A stretch of 35,285 nt of DNA from an uncultured Sulfitobacter sp. (GCA_938003685.1 CALKXT010000113.1:1-35285), one strand, 5' to 3'. Counted from the stretch's first letter, positions 1 to 7,866 are shown. A program made the numbers and translations. The notes: generated by a model from the letters alone, not told the origin.

Positions 1-1974
1 GATCAGCGTCGTCAGGCCAACGGCATATCGCTTGATGAACCAGAACAGCCCGCAGCCCATTGCAGTCGTGTGCCGCAGGATGATTGCGTTGTGTCCGCCG
101 CGATCTATCCGCCAATTGGTGTCACCCGCGTCGGTAATTCACAGGAATGGTATCTGGGGCCAGAGGTGCCCAACCCCCTGCCCCTTGACCCCGGATCATA
201 CCGCGATGGTAAGGGGCATTTGAAACGCGAGGCCGCACGGTTTCGGGTATATGGGCTAAATGCCCTGGGCGATCCAATCTGCGAACTCAACCTTGATGAT
301 CCAGATGTTGAAATCGAATGGAAAGTCGAGATCGAGAACCAAAAGGCAAGCTGGTATGAATTCCAACTCGCGCTAGATATTCCCGAAGCCGCCGCCGTTC
401 CCCCCTCAATGATGCGCAACCCAACGGTCGCAGATCGCGACAGCCTGCGGATTGCACCAAAACGCCAAAAGATCAAAGGCAAGGATGTGCATGGCAAGCA
501 ACATCACTTTGATGATGGGAAATTCCTTGGTGGAAAAGTGCCATTGGGCGAGGTCCGCACGGATGAGGCAGGGCGATTGATTGTGCTTGGTGGCTTTGGC
601 CTGTCGCAAGCCCCTGAAGGTGGCAGGGCAATCACCTTTGCCAATAACGACGGCTGGCATGACGACACCTCCGATGGTCCCGTCCATGCAAACGTCCGCT
701 ACAAAGGTGTCGCGTTGCGCGTCAAACCCGCATGGGTGATCTGCGCCCCGCCCAACTATGGCCCTGCACAGAAGTCAGTGCGTACCATGTGGGATTTGAT
801 GCGTGATGTGGCGTGTGACAACAAGATGTTACCGCGTCCAGAGCGCCCCAGCTTTACCCACGATATCCTGCCGATCTTTGAACGAATGACGACCCTGCAA
901 TGGGTCAACGCAGGCTTTGCCGCTGGCTTTGGTCATGACGGAGTGTTCAATTTCTCAACCCCTGAATGGCGCGCACGATTGGCCGATCCTAGCCCGGCAA
1001 TGATGGAAAAGCGGCGTGTGCTGGCGAATACATTCCGTAGTTTTGCGGTAGATAGCAATTCCCCAGTGCCTTGGCCGTGGCTTTATGGTGATGCCATGAA
1101 TGTCCCTCCAGCGGATACACCGCGCCAACATTCTGTGCTATCGGGCCTACAAATGTGGTCACTGGAACAATGGGTACTTGGCAATTTTGATGCCGATTAT
1201 GACCCAGATTACGAACCGCCGCGCCATATTGATGACGTACCAGCAGCCAAACAGCCTGATACATTGACCCGCGCGGCAATGGAGTTCTGCCTCGCGGATG
1301 CCTTCCATCCGGGCTGCGAAATCACCTGGCCGATGCGTCAGGCGGGCATGTATATGGAGGCATTCCGCGTTAAACATCGCCACAAACACAACCCAGAGGC
1401 CAGCTATGGTGGTCAATTGGGGGACGATTGGTCCCTGCCTGATGGTCCGATCAATGGCGGCCAAGCGCCGGGTGGTTTGACCCGTTGGATGGCTGTGCCA
1501 TGGCAAACCGATACATCATCCTGCCGCTCTGGTTATACGCCGACATATGACCCTTATGCGCCGACTTTTTGGCCTGCGCGGGTGCCCAATGAGGTGATGT
1601 CAGAAACGGAATATGAAACCGTCATGGATGACAGCCTACCCCTTAGCCAGCGTTTGCAGGCCTTTGCAAATCGCGCCAATTGGCTGGAACCATTGGGATT
1701 GGACAAATCCTATACCCATCAGATCAACCACATGATCCATCACTTTGATCAGATGGGCGTGGTTGAGGTACGCCCCGGACCTGCAGGTGATCCGAACTTT
1801 CCTGCGACGATGCAGGTGTCAGACGCCAAAGTGAAAGCCTGGGAAACAGCCAATGAACCGGACGCTGTTGCCGCAATGAAAATGGGCGACAAATTGCAGG
1901 CGGCAAGCATTGGTTTGGGCGAAGGAATCACTGACCTGTCCAGCATCGCCAAGGTCAATCGGTTCAAATACTGA
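1..1974 (+). CDS. LodA/GoxA-family CTQ-dependent amino acid oxidase (5' end open)
   Basis: This resembles LodA (lysine epsilon-oxidase) and GoxA (glycine oxidase), oxidases that carry a cysteine tryptophylquinone cofactor made from their own Cys and Trp side chains. They release H2O2 and ammonia. The N-terminal family signature IYPPIGVTRVGNS begins near base 106. The candidate CTQ Cys is in PWQTDTSSCRSGY (codon 1522-1524), with the Asp of QTD four residues before it. The candidate Trp is in FWPARVPN (codon 1570-1572). The frame is open back to base 1. A GTG at 70 would give 634 aa, but it has no clear ribosome site, so the true start may lie outside the window. The LodB-like gene follows after 13 bases, the usual LodAB pairing. 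The substrate cannot be told from sequence: LodA and GoxA relatives differ in substrate. Confidence 0.85.
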   Translation, partial: DQRRQANGISLDEPEQPAAHCSRVPQDDCVVSAAIYPPIGVTRVGNSQEWYLGPEVPNPLPLDPGSYRDGKGHLKREAARFRVYGLNALGDPICELNLDDPDVEIEWKVEIENQKASWYEFQLALDIPEAAAVPPSMMRNPTVADRDSLRIAPKRQKIKGKDVHGKQHHFDDGKFLGGKVPLGEVRTDEAGRLIVLGGFGLSQAPEGGRAITFANNDGWHDDTSDGPVHANVRYKGVALRVKPAWVICAPPNYGPAQKSVRTMWDLMRDVACDNKMLPRPERPSFTHDILPIFERMTTLQWVNAGFAAGFGHDGVFNFSTPEWRARLADPSPAMMEKRRVLANTFRSFAVDSNSPVPWPWLYGDAMNVPPADTPRQHSVLSGLQMWSLEQWVLGNFDADYDPDYEPPRHIDDVPAAKQPDTLTRAAMEFCLADAFHPGCEITWPMRQAGMYMEAFRVKHRHKHNPEASYGGQLGDDWSLPDGPINGGQAPGGLTRWMAVPWQTDTSSCRSGYTPTYDPYAPTFWPARVPNEVMSETEYETVMDDSLPLSQRLQAFANRANWLEPLGLDKSYTHQINHMIHHFDQMGVVEVRPGPAGDPNFPATMQVSDAKVKAWETANEPDAVAAMKMGDKLQAASIGLGEGITDLSSIAKVNRFKY

Positions 1975-1987
1975 AAAATGACCTCAC

Positions 1988-3043
1988 GTGTATGACGTTG
2001 CAATATTAGGCGCAGGCCCTGCTGGGGCTGCGCTGGCCTGTGCTTTGGCCGCGCGCTGGCGTGTGGTTTTGATCGATAAACAGCCAACACCACCCCCCCG
2101 CATCGGTGAAGCATTGGTGCCCGCAGCAGGTCGAATTTTGCGCGACTTGGGGTTAAGCGACGCATTTAACGCATTACAATCCGCACCCTACGTTGCCAAC
2201 CGCAGTCTATGGGGCAGTGACGTCGAAGAATACCGCGACTTCATCTCAGATCCCGAAGGATGCGGATGGCATATCGACCGCGTTGCGTTTGAAACGATGT
2301 TGCGAGATCAGGCCAAGATACGCGGGGCGGCCTGTCTGTTTCATCATCCATTGCAGGATGTGACACCCGGCTGGCATCTTCAATGTGGCGATGTGACCAA
2401 CATCAAGGCGCGCTATGTCGTGGATGCCACAGGGCGTTCTGCTGTGTTGGCACGGCGATTGGGCGCGCAACGCATTGCTGCTGACAAAATGGTGGCACGG
2501 TGGTGTCGCATCAATTCGGTGCCAGAAACCAAGACCGGGATCAGCAGTGTGATCACGACACCAAAGGGATGGTGGTATCATATTGCGGCTAAATCAGTGG
2601 ATGCCTGCGAAAGCACCGTCGCCTTTCACAGCATTGCCAACCTATTGCCACAGGGCGACAAAGCGGCGTTTTTATCAGCTGCACAGGATCATCTGGGGCT
2701 CTCTGAAATACTGCAAGGTGCAAAGCCTCTTACTGAACCAACGACCACCGCAGCGCATACCGCGCGTCTTGACCACATCAGTGGGGAAAATTGGATCGCT
2801 ATCGGGGATGCTGGTATTTGCTTTGACCCCATCGCCTCACGCGGATTGTTTCATGCGCTGTATTCCGCATATGTCGGGGCGGCCTTGATTGATGAACGGC
2901 TGCGAGGTCAAGGGGATTGCTTTGCGCTATATGACGGCGAAATGTCGCGAATATACGAGACCTACCTTGATCATCGCCGCGCTGTTTACAATGCGGAGCA
3001 GAGATGGCCACGTTCAGATTTTTGGCGCAAAGCACATGCATAA
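1988..3043 (+). CDS. LodB/GoxB-like FAD-dependent oxidoreductase (CTQ maturation)
   Basis: This is a 351 aa flavoprotein of the tryptophan-halogenase/geranylgeranyl-reductase-like fold. The dinucleotide-binding motif GAGPAG is at residues 8-13, immediately after the start. The second FAD motif, GDAGICFDPIASRGL, lies near residue 275. In LodAB and GoxAB systems the flavoprotein partner is required to form the tryptophylquinone in the oxidase. The gene follows the oxidase gene closely on the same strand, which supports that role here. The start is GTG at 1988; the ATG at 1978 is in another frame and stops after five codons. Length agrees with LodB-type proteins of about 350-370 aa. A generic halogenase-like oxidoreductase is the alternative, but the neighbour makes LodB most likely. 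Confidence 0.8.
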   Translation: MYDVAILGAGPAGAALACALAARWRVVLIDKQPTPPPRIGEALVPAAGRILRDLGLSDAFNALQSAPYVANRSLWGSDVEEYRDFISDPEGCGWHIDRVAFETMLRDQAKIRGAACLFHHPLQDVTPGWHLQCGDVTNIKARYVVDATGRSAVLARRLGAQRIAADKMVARWCRINSVPETKTGISSVITTPKGWWYHIAAKSVDACESTVAFHSIANLLPQGDKAAFLSAAQDHLGLSEILQGAKPLTEPTTTAAHTARLDHISGENWIAIGDAGICFDPIASRGLFHALYSAYVGAALIDERLRGQGDCFALYDGEMSRIYETYLDHRRAVYNAEQRWPRSDFWRKAHA

Positions 3044-3363
3044 TCTATATTCAAAACTGACACTCAAAACTCTCTTCTTCAACAAAACGCAAAACTGAAA
3101 ATTCCGTTTTCTACTGTAAGGCACACCACGCAAACCTGTAGGTCCTTATTTATAATAGGTTAAATTTCAATTTTGACGAATTGCGAAAAATCATACATCC
3201 GTATTGCGAGAATCACCATTCTCCACTAACCTTTTTCAATACTTTATAAGCAAAAATTTCACACACGTCGGTTCTTAACCAGTTTTTATAGTACAATTTT
3301 CAATTGATGATGCCAAAATTTCTGGCGGATTCTAATTTTTAAATATGATTATAGGGGAATGTT
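3044..3363 (+). promoter_or_regulatory. AT-rich intergenic leader upstream of the peptide cassette
   Basis: These 320 bases separate the LodAB-like pair from the first small peptide gene and are visibly richer in A and T than anything around them. No convincing ORF, tRNA or strong hairpin was seen. The promoter of the peptide/radical SAM cassette most likely lies here. Several weak -10-like strings occur (for example TATAGT near 3288), but none has a well-spaced -35 partner, so no exact promoter is called. A GGGGA ribosome site at 3354-3358 serves the ATG at 3364. Confidence 0.45.
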
Positions 3364-3564
3364 ATGGCTGATCAAAAAGGCTGGCCGCCAATTATACTTT
3401 ATGGTGTGATTATCAACGAAGCAATCCAAAGCGGCGACAAAGAAGTGATGCACGCAGTTGCGAAAGTCAGTAAATTTATGATGGATCGTGCTGGTCGTGA
3501 AGGCGGCGAGATGATTGATGACTGGAAAAGCGCCCACGACGACCTGATCAAAGCTCTCAACTGA
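3364..3564 (+). CDS. Small DUF1843-like peptide 1 (Y-X10-GDK), putative maturase substrate
   Basis: A 66 aa peptide and the first of four paralogs in the cassette. It shares LYGVIINEAI, then GDK, with Tyr13 followed by ten residues and Gly24-Asp25-Lys26. A variable linker leads to Trp54-Lys55 and a SAH-like tail. DUF1843 peptides known to me carry Y-X(10)-GDL and occur beside radical SAM enzymes; here Leu is replaced by Lys. There is no Cys and no signal peptide. The start is supported by GGGGA five bases upstream. It lies before the radical SAM gene, whereas the other three paralogs lie after it. The function is unknown; being a substrate of the maturase is inferred from context. Confidence 0.8.
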   Translation: MADQKGWPPIILYGVIINEAIQSGDKEVMHAVAKVSKFMMDRAGREGGEMIDDWKSAHDDLIKALN

Positions 3565-3589
3565 CATCCATATCGTTTGAAGTTTTTGA

Positions 3590-3639
3590 ACGGCCCTTTT
3601 TCCTTATCTAGTGTTTTTATATTTCAATCAGAGGGCCGT
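3590..3639 (+). promoter_or_regulatory. Long-range inverted repeat between peptide 1 and the maturase gene
   Basis: ACGGCCCT at 3590-3597 is matched by its exact reverse complement AGGGCCGT at 3632-3639, with an AT-rich 34-base loop between. It sits after the peptide 1 stop and before the maturase start. It could act as a partial terminator, attenuator or processing site that sets the ratio of peptide to enzyme. A regulatory role is inferred. Confidence 0.4.
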
Positions 3640-3670
3640 CTACAGATTATTATATATTCGGAATCCAATT

Positions 3671-4849
3671 ATGAATGATATGTCTGCTCCACGTATTTTG
3701 ACAAACCAAGATCAAAAGGATTGTGTTCCGGTCTATGTGGTTTGGGAAACGACGCTCGCGTGTAATCTTAAATGTGGTCATTGTGGATCACGTGCAGGGG
3801 ACCGCCGTAGCGATGAACTAGATACCGAAGAAGCTTTTGATCTTATTGATCAAATGGCCGCCCTTGGTACGCGTGAAATAACCATCATTGGAGGCGAGGC
3901 ATTTTTGCGCAAGGACTGGATAAGACTAATTGAACGCATAACAAGTCACGGTATTTTATGCACCATGCAAACTGGTGCATATGGGTTGAATGAAAAGATG
4001 TTGCGGCGCGCGCAAGATGCAGGGTTAGGCGGTATTGGTGTTTCAGTTGATGGGCTTGAGGATGATCATGACAAAATTCGAGGCCGCAAAGGATCATATC
4101 AGGCCTGTCTAAATGCGCTGCGTGTTGCAAAAGAATTAGGTATGGTGACAAGTGCCAACACCCAAATCAATGCAATTAGCTATCAATACCTACGCGAAGT
4201 GTTTGACGCTGTCGCAGCGGTGGGCATTTCGCATTGGCAGTTGCAGTGGACCGTGGCGATGGGCAATGCCGCTGACAATGACGACGTGTTGTTGCAACCC
4301 TTCCTTGTCAAACCTGTAATGGATGAAGTTGCCGAGATATTCAAACATGCGCAAACTATGGGCGTTACCGTGCGCCCCGGCAATAATATTGGCTATTTTG
4401 GCAAATACGAAGTGCTGTGGCGTGGTGGTCAGGGTGGTGGACATTACGCGGGCTGTCCTGCGGGTCACAACGCCATCGGTATTGAGGCGGATGGCACAAT
4501 CAAAGCCTGCCCATCCCTGCCTAAGGAACGCTATTCTGGTGGCAATATCCGTGATCTGACGCTTGAGGACATGTGGCACAATTCGCCCGAACTGGCGTTT
4601 AACCGGGATCGTGGCACCGATAAACTTTGGGGTCATTGCAAGGATTGCATGTACTCAGATGTTTGTCGCGGCGGATGTACCTGGACCGCAGATTCACTGT
4701 TTCGCAAGCCCGGCAACAATCCCTACTGCTATTACCGCGTCACCGAATTAGAAAAACGTGGCATCCGCGAACGCGTGCGCAAGATCGAAGAGGCCCCAGA
4801 TACGCCTTTTGCCGTTGGCTTATTTGAAATTATCGAAGAGGCAATCTGA
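3671..4849 (+). CDS. Radical SAM/SPASM peptide maturase (Y-X10-GDL-associated type)
   Basis: A 392 aa radical SAM enzyme. The SAM-binding [4Fe-4S] motif CX3CX2C is Cys31, Cys35 and Cys38 (CNLKCGHC). The C-terminal SPASM domain is complete: Cys262, Cys280, Cys323, Cys326, Cys332, Cys336 and Cys353, in the CX2CX5CX3C arrangement that binds auxiliary clusters. SPASM enzymes commonly modify ribosomal peptides by C-C, C-S or C-O bond formation. The neighbouring Y-X10-GDK peptides point to the Y-X(10)-GDL-associated maturase family (family name recalled, not searched). The start is placed at ATG 3671, because a GTG at 3611 lies inside the intercistronic repeat and adds residues outside the fold. 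The stop overlaps the next start by one base (TGATG). The reaction is unknown. Confidence 0.88.
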   Translation: MNDMSAPRILTNQDQKDCVPVYVVWETTLACNLKCGHCGSRAGDRRSDELDTEEAFDLIDQMAALGTREITIIGGEAFLRKDWIRLIERITSHGILCTMQTGAYGLNEKMLRRAQDAGLGGIGVSVDGLEDDHDKIRGRKGSYQACLNALRVAKELGMVTSANTQINAISYQYLREVFDAVAAVGISHWQLQWTVAMGNAADNDDVLLQPFLVKPVMDEVAEIFKHAQTMGVTVRPGNNIGYFGKYEVLWRGGQGGGHYAGCPAGHNAIGIEADGTIKACPSLPKERYSGGNIRDLTLEDMWHNSPELAFNRDRGTDKLWGHCKDCMYSDVCRGGCTWTADSLFRKPGNNPYCYYRVTELEKRGIRERVRKIEEAPDTPFAVGLFEIIEEAI

Positions 4850-5067
4850 TGGATGTTAAAGCAATGCCAAAGGGCGAGCCATCGGTTGCCCTGCCCCTAT
4901 GCCTGAATTGTGCGGAATATATCCGTGCAACGGATGTGCCTTGTCCGCATTGCACCCAAGACCCTACCAAACCGGGCGGACGTTATAAGGAAGATGGGTT
5001 TTATGCGCGCGATGCGTTGGAAAACCTGTTGGACGCAATGGAGCGTGCGGCCACCAAACAGACTTAA
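4849..5067 (+). CDS. Four-Cys zinc-ribbon mini-protein of the peptide cassette
   Basis: A 72 aa protein whose start overlaps the maturase stop by one base, so the two are probably translationally coupled. It has two CX2C knuckles, Cys18/Cys21 (CLNC) and Cys32/Cys35 (CPHC), ten residues apart: the layout of a rubredoxin-like or zinc-ribbon metal site. A charged helical tail follows (DALENLLDAMERAA). There is no signal peptide or membrane segment. It may be an accessory for the maturase, such as a peptide-recognition or electron-transfer partner. That is inference: I do not recognise a named family. Peptide gene 2 begins 40 bases downstream. Confidence 0.75.
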   Translation: MDVKAMPKGEPSVALPLCLNCAEYIRATDVPCPHCTQDPTKPGGRYKEDGFYARDALENLLDAMERAATKQT

Positions 5068-5107
5068 TATTCCGATTACCCCCACCTCTCAGATCAAGGA
5101 GAAACTG

Positions 5108-5293
5108 ATGAAAAATATTCTTCCCCCATATGGCGTCATCCTGCGCGATGCGATTGCGACCGGCGACAAAGATTTGATGCAAGCTTTTGTCAAATATAGC
5201 GATTTCATGATGAAACAGGACTTGAATGTTTCTGATAAAAACCGTGAGAGCTGGAAGGCCGCCCATGCAGAGTTGGTTTCGGCATCTGGTTAA
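5108..5293 (+). CDS. Small DUF1843-like peptide 2 (Y-X10-GDK)
   Basis: A 61 aa paralog of peptides 1, 3 and 4. It has Tyr8, ten residues, then Gly19-Asp20-Lys21, and the C-terminal Trp49-Lys50 followed by AAH. The start at 5108 is fixed by AAGGAG six bases upstream; a longer reading from 4910 merely overlaps the zinc-ribbon gene. The middle segment (KQDLNVSDKNRES) differs from the other copies while the N-terminal half and the WK motif are kept. There is no Cys and no export signal. It lies in the same direction as the maturase with short gaps, consistent with one transcript. Confidence 0.8.
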   Translation: MKNILPPYGVILRDAIATGDKDLMQAFVKYSDFMMKQDLNVSDKNRESWKAAHAELVSASG

Positions 5294-5335
5294 ATCGCTT
5301 TAATTTTACCTCCCTAAATTTTGAAAGGAAAAGAC

Positions 5336-5518
5336 ATGGCAGAAGCACGATTATTGTACGGCGTCATCATTCGCGAAGCGATGGACGGGAATGATAAGGA
5401 ATTGATGCAGGCTATTTCCAAAGTCAGTACCTTCATGTTGTCCCGCTCTGAAGGAAACGACTCCGATTTGGAAGACTGGAAGAAAGCGGATCACGATTTG
5501 AAATCTGCGCTGGGATAA
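5336..5518 (+). CDS. Small DUF1843-like peptide 3 (Y-X10-NDK)
   Basis: A 60 aa paralog with Tyr8, ten residues, then Asn19-Asp20-Lys21, so Gly of the GDK motif has become Asn. Trp48-Lys49 is followed by KADHDL, which breaks the AAH seen in its sisters. The start at ATG 5336 has GAAAGGAAA six bases upstream; a TTG at 5321 overlaps that ribosome site and is rejected. Spacing and strand match co-transcription with peptides 2 and 4. Confidence 0.8.
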   Translation: MAEARLLYGVIIREAMDGNDKELMQAISKVSTFMLSRSEGNDSDLEDWKKADHDLKSALG

Positions 5519-5534
5519 AGTGTACATTTCTAAA

Positions 5535-5555
5535 GCGCCCAAATTTTCAGGGCGC
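5535..5555 (+). promoter_or_regulatory. Hairpin between peptide genes 3 and 4
   Basis: GCGCCC at 5535-5540 pairs with GGGCGC at 5550-5555 around a nine-base AT-rich loop. No U tract follows, so it is more likely an intercistronic stem (mRNA stability or partial termination) than a full terminator. Confidence 0.4.
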
Positions 5556-5581
5556 ATACATAAAGTATTTGAAAGGAGAAT

Positions 5582-5779
5582 ATGATGTCAGACGGAAATA
5601 AAGGCGGTCCAGTTATTGTCCCCCTGTACGGCGTGCCGATCCGCGCAGTGATGGACAGCGGTGACAAAGAACTCATGAAAGCCATGTTGAAAGTGAGCGA
5701 TCATTTGATTGGACGCGCTGAGGGCGGCATTGACGATTGGAAAGCAGCGCACGAGGCGCTTGGCAAGGCCGCTGGATAA
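5582..5779 (+). CDS. Small DUF1843-like peptide 4 (Y-X10-GDK)
   Basis: A 65 aa paralog and the last of the cassette. Tyr16 is followed by ten residues and Gly27-Asp28-Lys29, with Trp53-Lys54-Ala-Ala-His near the end. It has a longer Gly-rich N-terminus than peptides 2 and 3 and a shorter middle, so the Tyr-Trp distance is 37 rather than 40-41. Two ATGs are possible (5582 and 5585). AAAGGAG ends at 5578, and the second ATG has the six-base spacing used by its sisters, so 5585 may be the real start. Confidence 0.78.
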   Translation: MMSDGNKGGPVIVPLYGVPIRAVMDSGDKELMKAMLKVSDHLIGRAEGGIDDWKAAHEALGKAAG

Positions 5780-5791
5780 GTGATGTCTGCG

Positions 5792-5814
5792 AGATCAGCG
5801 TTTTCAGCTGATCT
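5792..5814. terminator. Stem-loop between convergent peptide cassette and nirV
   Basis: AGATCAGC (5792-5799) and GCTGATCT (5807-5814) form a perfect eight-base stem with a seven-base loop containing TTTT. It sits between two operons that end towards each other and could serve both strands. The U tract is short. Confidence 0.55.
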
Positions 5815-5832
5815 TGTAGGTTCCCGAAATGG

Positions 5833-6573
5833 TCAGCTGTCTGAATTGTCAGAGACGAGGCGCACCCCAAGATGGGCGGGTGGTGACCCTACTGCGCAGC
5901 CGCCACGTGCGGGATCGCGGACAAGATAGGACATAACCGCTTCATGCTCTCCGCCCATGATGAAAGCGGGGCAGCGCCCCTTATCAGACGCCTTACCTTG
6001 TCCACTGGCACCAGCATAGCAATCTTGGGTCCATTCCCAGACATTGCCGTCCAAATCCTCAATACCTGCTGAAGTTGCCCTAAACGCGCCGCTTGGCCGC
6101 AGCGCCCTACCTGAGCGGTTTGTATCCGTTAGATAGGTAGAGGCCCATGTGAGTGCAGGGTCCGTAAAGATTGGATCGGGTTCTTCTGGCATGACCTCAG
6201 CGGACAGTTCACGCCATTCTGCGGCTGTCGGCAAACGCCATTCTATCTTGTCATGGGCATTCACCCAGTCGATATACTGCATTGCATCTTGATAACTCAA
6301 TCCAGTCGCTGGATAATCTGTATCCCTGTTAGGCAAAGACAAATCCAAAGCGCAGCTACCCGCCACATAACAGGCTTGCCACTGGTTGATTGTCACCTCA
6401 CGGGTTTGCACCTTTAATCGTTGCCCATCTTGCAACGTAACAGTTTTAGCCTTCGATTTTATCGCAGAAACAGCCTCGGGGCTGCGCAGCATTTGCACAG
6501 CCCCGAGGCCCAAGGCTAGCACACAGGCCAAAACGACTAGGGTCTTGGTTTGGATCGCCTTGGTAAGTTTCAT
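5833..6573 (-). CDS. nirV: NirV-like FGE/SUMF-domain protein
   Basis: A 246 aa protein with an N-terminal hydrophobic segment (residues about 9-27), then a formylglycine-generating-enzyme/SUMF-type fold. Landmarks are EVTINQWQACY, WRLPTAAEWREL, DLDGNVWEWTQDC and a final RGGC...LGVRLV. NirV proteins are FGE relatives encoded directly after nirK, as in Rhodobacter sphaeroides 2.4.3, and their biochemical role is unsettled. The start at 6573 lies 19 bases after the nirK stop; a longer reading to 6621 would overlap nirK. The signal-like segment suggests a periplasmic location beside NirK. True FGE activity is unlikely to be assigned from sequence alone, because the catalytic Cys pair is not clearly preserved. 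Confidence 0.82.
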   Translation of the reverse strand: MKLTKAIQTKTLVVLACVLALGLGAVQMLRSPEAVSAIKSKAKTVTLQDGQRLKVQTREVTINQWQACYVAGSCALDLSLPNRDTDYPATGLSYQDAMQYIDWVNAHDKIEWRLPTAAEWRELSAEVMPEEPDPIFTDPALTWASTYLTDTNRSGRALRPSGAFRATSAGIEDLDGNVWEWTQDCYAGASGQGKASDKGRCPAFIMGGEHEAVMSYLVRDPARGGCAVGSPPAHLGVRLVSDNSDS

Positions 6574-6592
6574 GTTCCGATGCCCCGCGCTA

Positions 6593-7810
6593 TTAGGTTT
6601 CGAATTCACGCGGCGCGACAACTTGCTCCATCAGCGCGTTGTCCCATTCGCCCTCGACCACAAAATGCGCCGTCGCACCCAGCAAGGCCGCCTCGATCAG
6701 ATTGTGGTTCACATAGGCATACACGCCCGGTTGCTCAAAGGTATACATGGACGCCATCGCAGTACCGCCACGTACAAACCATGTCTCAAGCCCGGTCAAA
6801 GGTGGCTCACTAAAGGATGTTTCCCAGACATAGTTACCATGCCCGCCAATAAGGTGGGGCCGCGAGTCACGGTTGGCTTGATTGTGGATCATCAACACTG
6901 TTTCACCGACGGCGAACTTCATCGCATTTTCGCCGGTGATCGCCCCAACAGCACCGTTAAACACACTATGTGTTGGTGTCAGGGTGCGCATCGCATCTAT
7001 GCTATCTGAGTAATCGTCACCCGCCGCCTCGTAGGTTTTGTATTCACCGCTTTCATCCTTGGGCAGGTAATAATCCTGTTCACCAATATAAGCGATTTTG
7101 TCATAAGACAGTAGATTACCGTCCTTGTCTTTCAGGCCGTCGCGCGGCAGTACCATCACCGCACCGTTCATCCCGTGACATACGTGGTACGGGATCATCG
7201 CCCCACCCGGTGCACAGTGGTAGGTAAAACAACCCGGCTTGGTCGCTTTCCAGCGCAGCACACATTCTTCGCCCGGATACACATGCGTGAGGCCACCACC
7301 GCCCAGCGCACCCGTCGAGGCGTGAAAGTCGATGTTATGTTCCATCTGGCTATCGACAGGATTGCGCAGCGTTAACTCGACCATGTCGCCTTCGTGTACG
7401 ATGATCAGAGGGCCGGGCACCGAGCCGTTGTAGGTCAATGCCCAAACGGAAGCGCCTGTGTCTTCATCCACCACCATCAGGCGTTCGGTGGTGTCCATGG
7501 TGATCTCAACGATCTTGGGGCCGCCTGTTGCGACCTGTTCATGCACCGGTGCATAGGGCGGTGCGACCATTTCTTGTTTGACGCGCGTGTAGCCCGATAG
7601 ATCAGCAGGTTTTGCGGTGCTGTCTTTGGCCTGCTCACCTGCAGCTTTATACAGATTGGCTGAGGTTGTATTCGCGATACTCAACTTGGGCGAACGCGGT
7701 GTCGCCAATGCAGCCGTACCCGTCATGGCAGCCGCACCCGCGAGGACCGATCCGCGCAACACGTTACGGCGGTTGGTTTTCATAAGTCCGGGGTTGATAA
7801 ATTTTGTCAT
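6593..7810 (-). CDS. nirK: Copper-containing nitrite reductase NirK
   Basis: A 405 aa periplasmic enzyme that reduces nitrite to NO. A twin-arginine export signal is present (RRNVLRGS from residue 14, then [13 protein letters not shown]). Two cupredoxin domains follow. By alignment from memory, type 1 copper ligands are His158, Cys199, His209 and Met214. Type 2 copper ligands include His163 and His198, with a third His in the [11 protein letters not shown] segment. The catalytic Asp161 lies in HNIDFH, and the catalytic His in RPHLIGGHG is present. The gene follows pseudoazurin by 56 bases with no obvious terminator, so the three genes probably form one unit. AAGGAAC precedes the chosen ATG at 7810. 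Confidence 0.96.
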   Translation of the reverse strand: MTKFINPGLMKTNRRNVLRGSVLAGAAAMTGTAALATPRSPKLSIANTTSANLYKAAGEQAKDSTAKPADLSGYTRVKQEMVAPPYAPVHEQVATGGPKIVEITMDTTERLMVVDEDTGASVWALTYNGSVPGPLIIVHEGDMVELTLRNPVDSQMEHNIDFHASTGALGGGGLTHVYPGEECVLRWKATKPGCFTYHCAPGGAMIPYHVCHGMNGAVMVLPRDGLKDKDGNLLSYDKIAYIGEQDYYLPKDESGEYKTYEAAGDDYSDSIDAMRTLTPTHSVFNGAVGAITGENAMKFAVGETVLMIHNQANRDSRPHLIGGHGNYVWETSFSEPPLTGLETWFVRGGTAMASMYTFEQPGVYAYVNHNLIEAALLGATAHFVVEGEWDNALMEQVVAPREFET

Positions 7811-7866
7811 CTTAGATGTTCCTTATTGCTAAATATAAGCGCTCAAAGCACTGGGTTTTTTTGGTT

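Noticed and set aside
3044-3363. Possible extra small peptide gene or a riboswitch in the AT-rich leader
   Set aside because: No frame carries the Y-X10-GDK pattern, and no known riboswitch architecture was recognised.
3611-3670. GTG start at 3611 giving a 412 aa maturase
   Set aside because: The extra residues are encoded inside the intercistronic inverted repeat and do not resemble the radical SAM N-terminus; ATG 3671 fits better.
4190-4636. 148 aa minus-strand frame inside the maturase gene
   Set aside because: It is antisense to a region coding for conserved SPASM residues, has no family resemblance and has no ribosome site.
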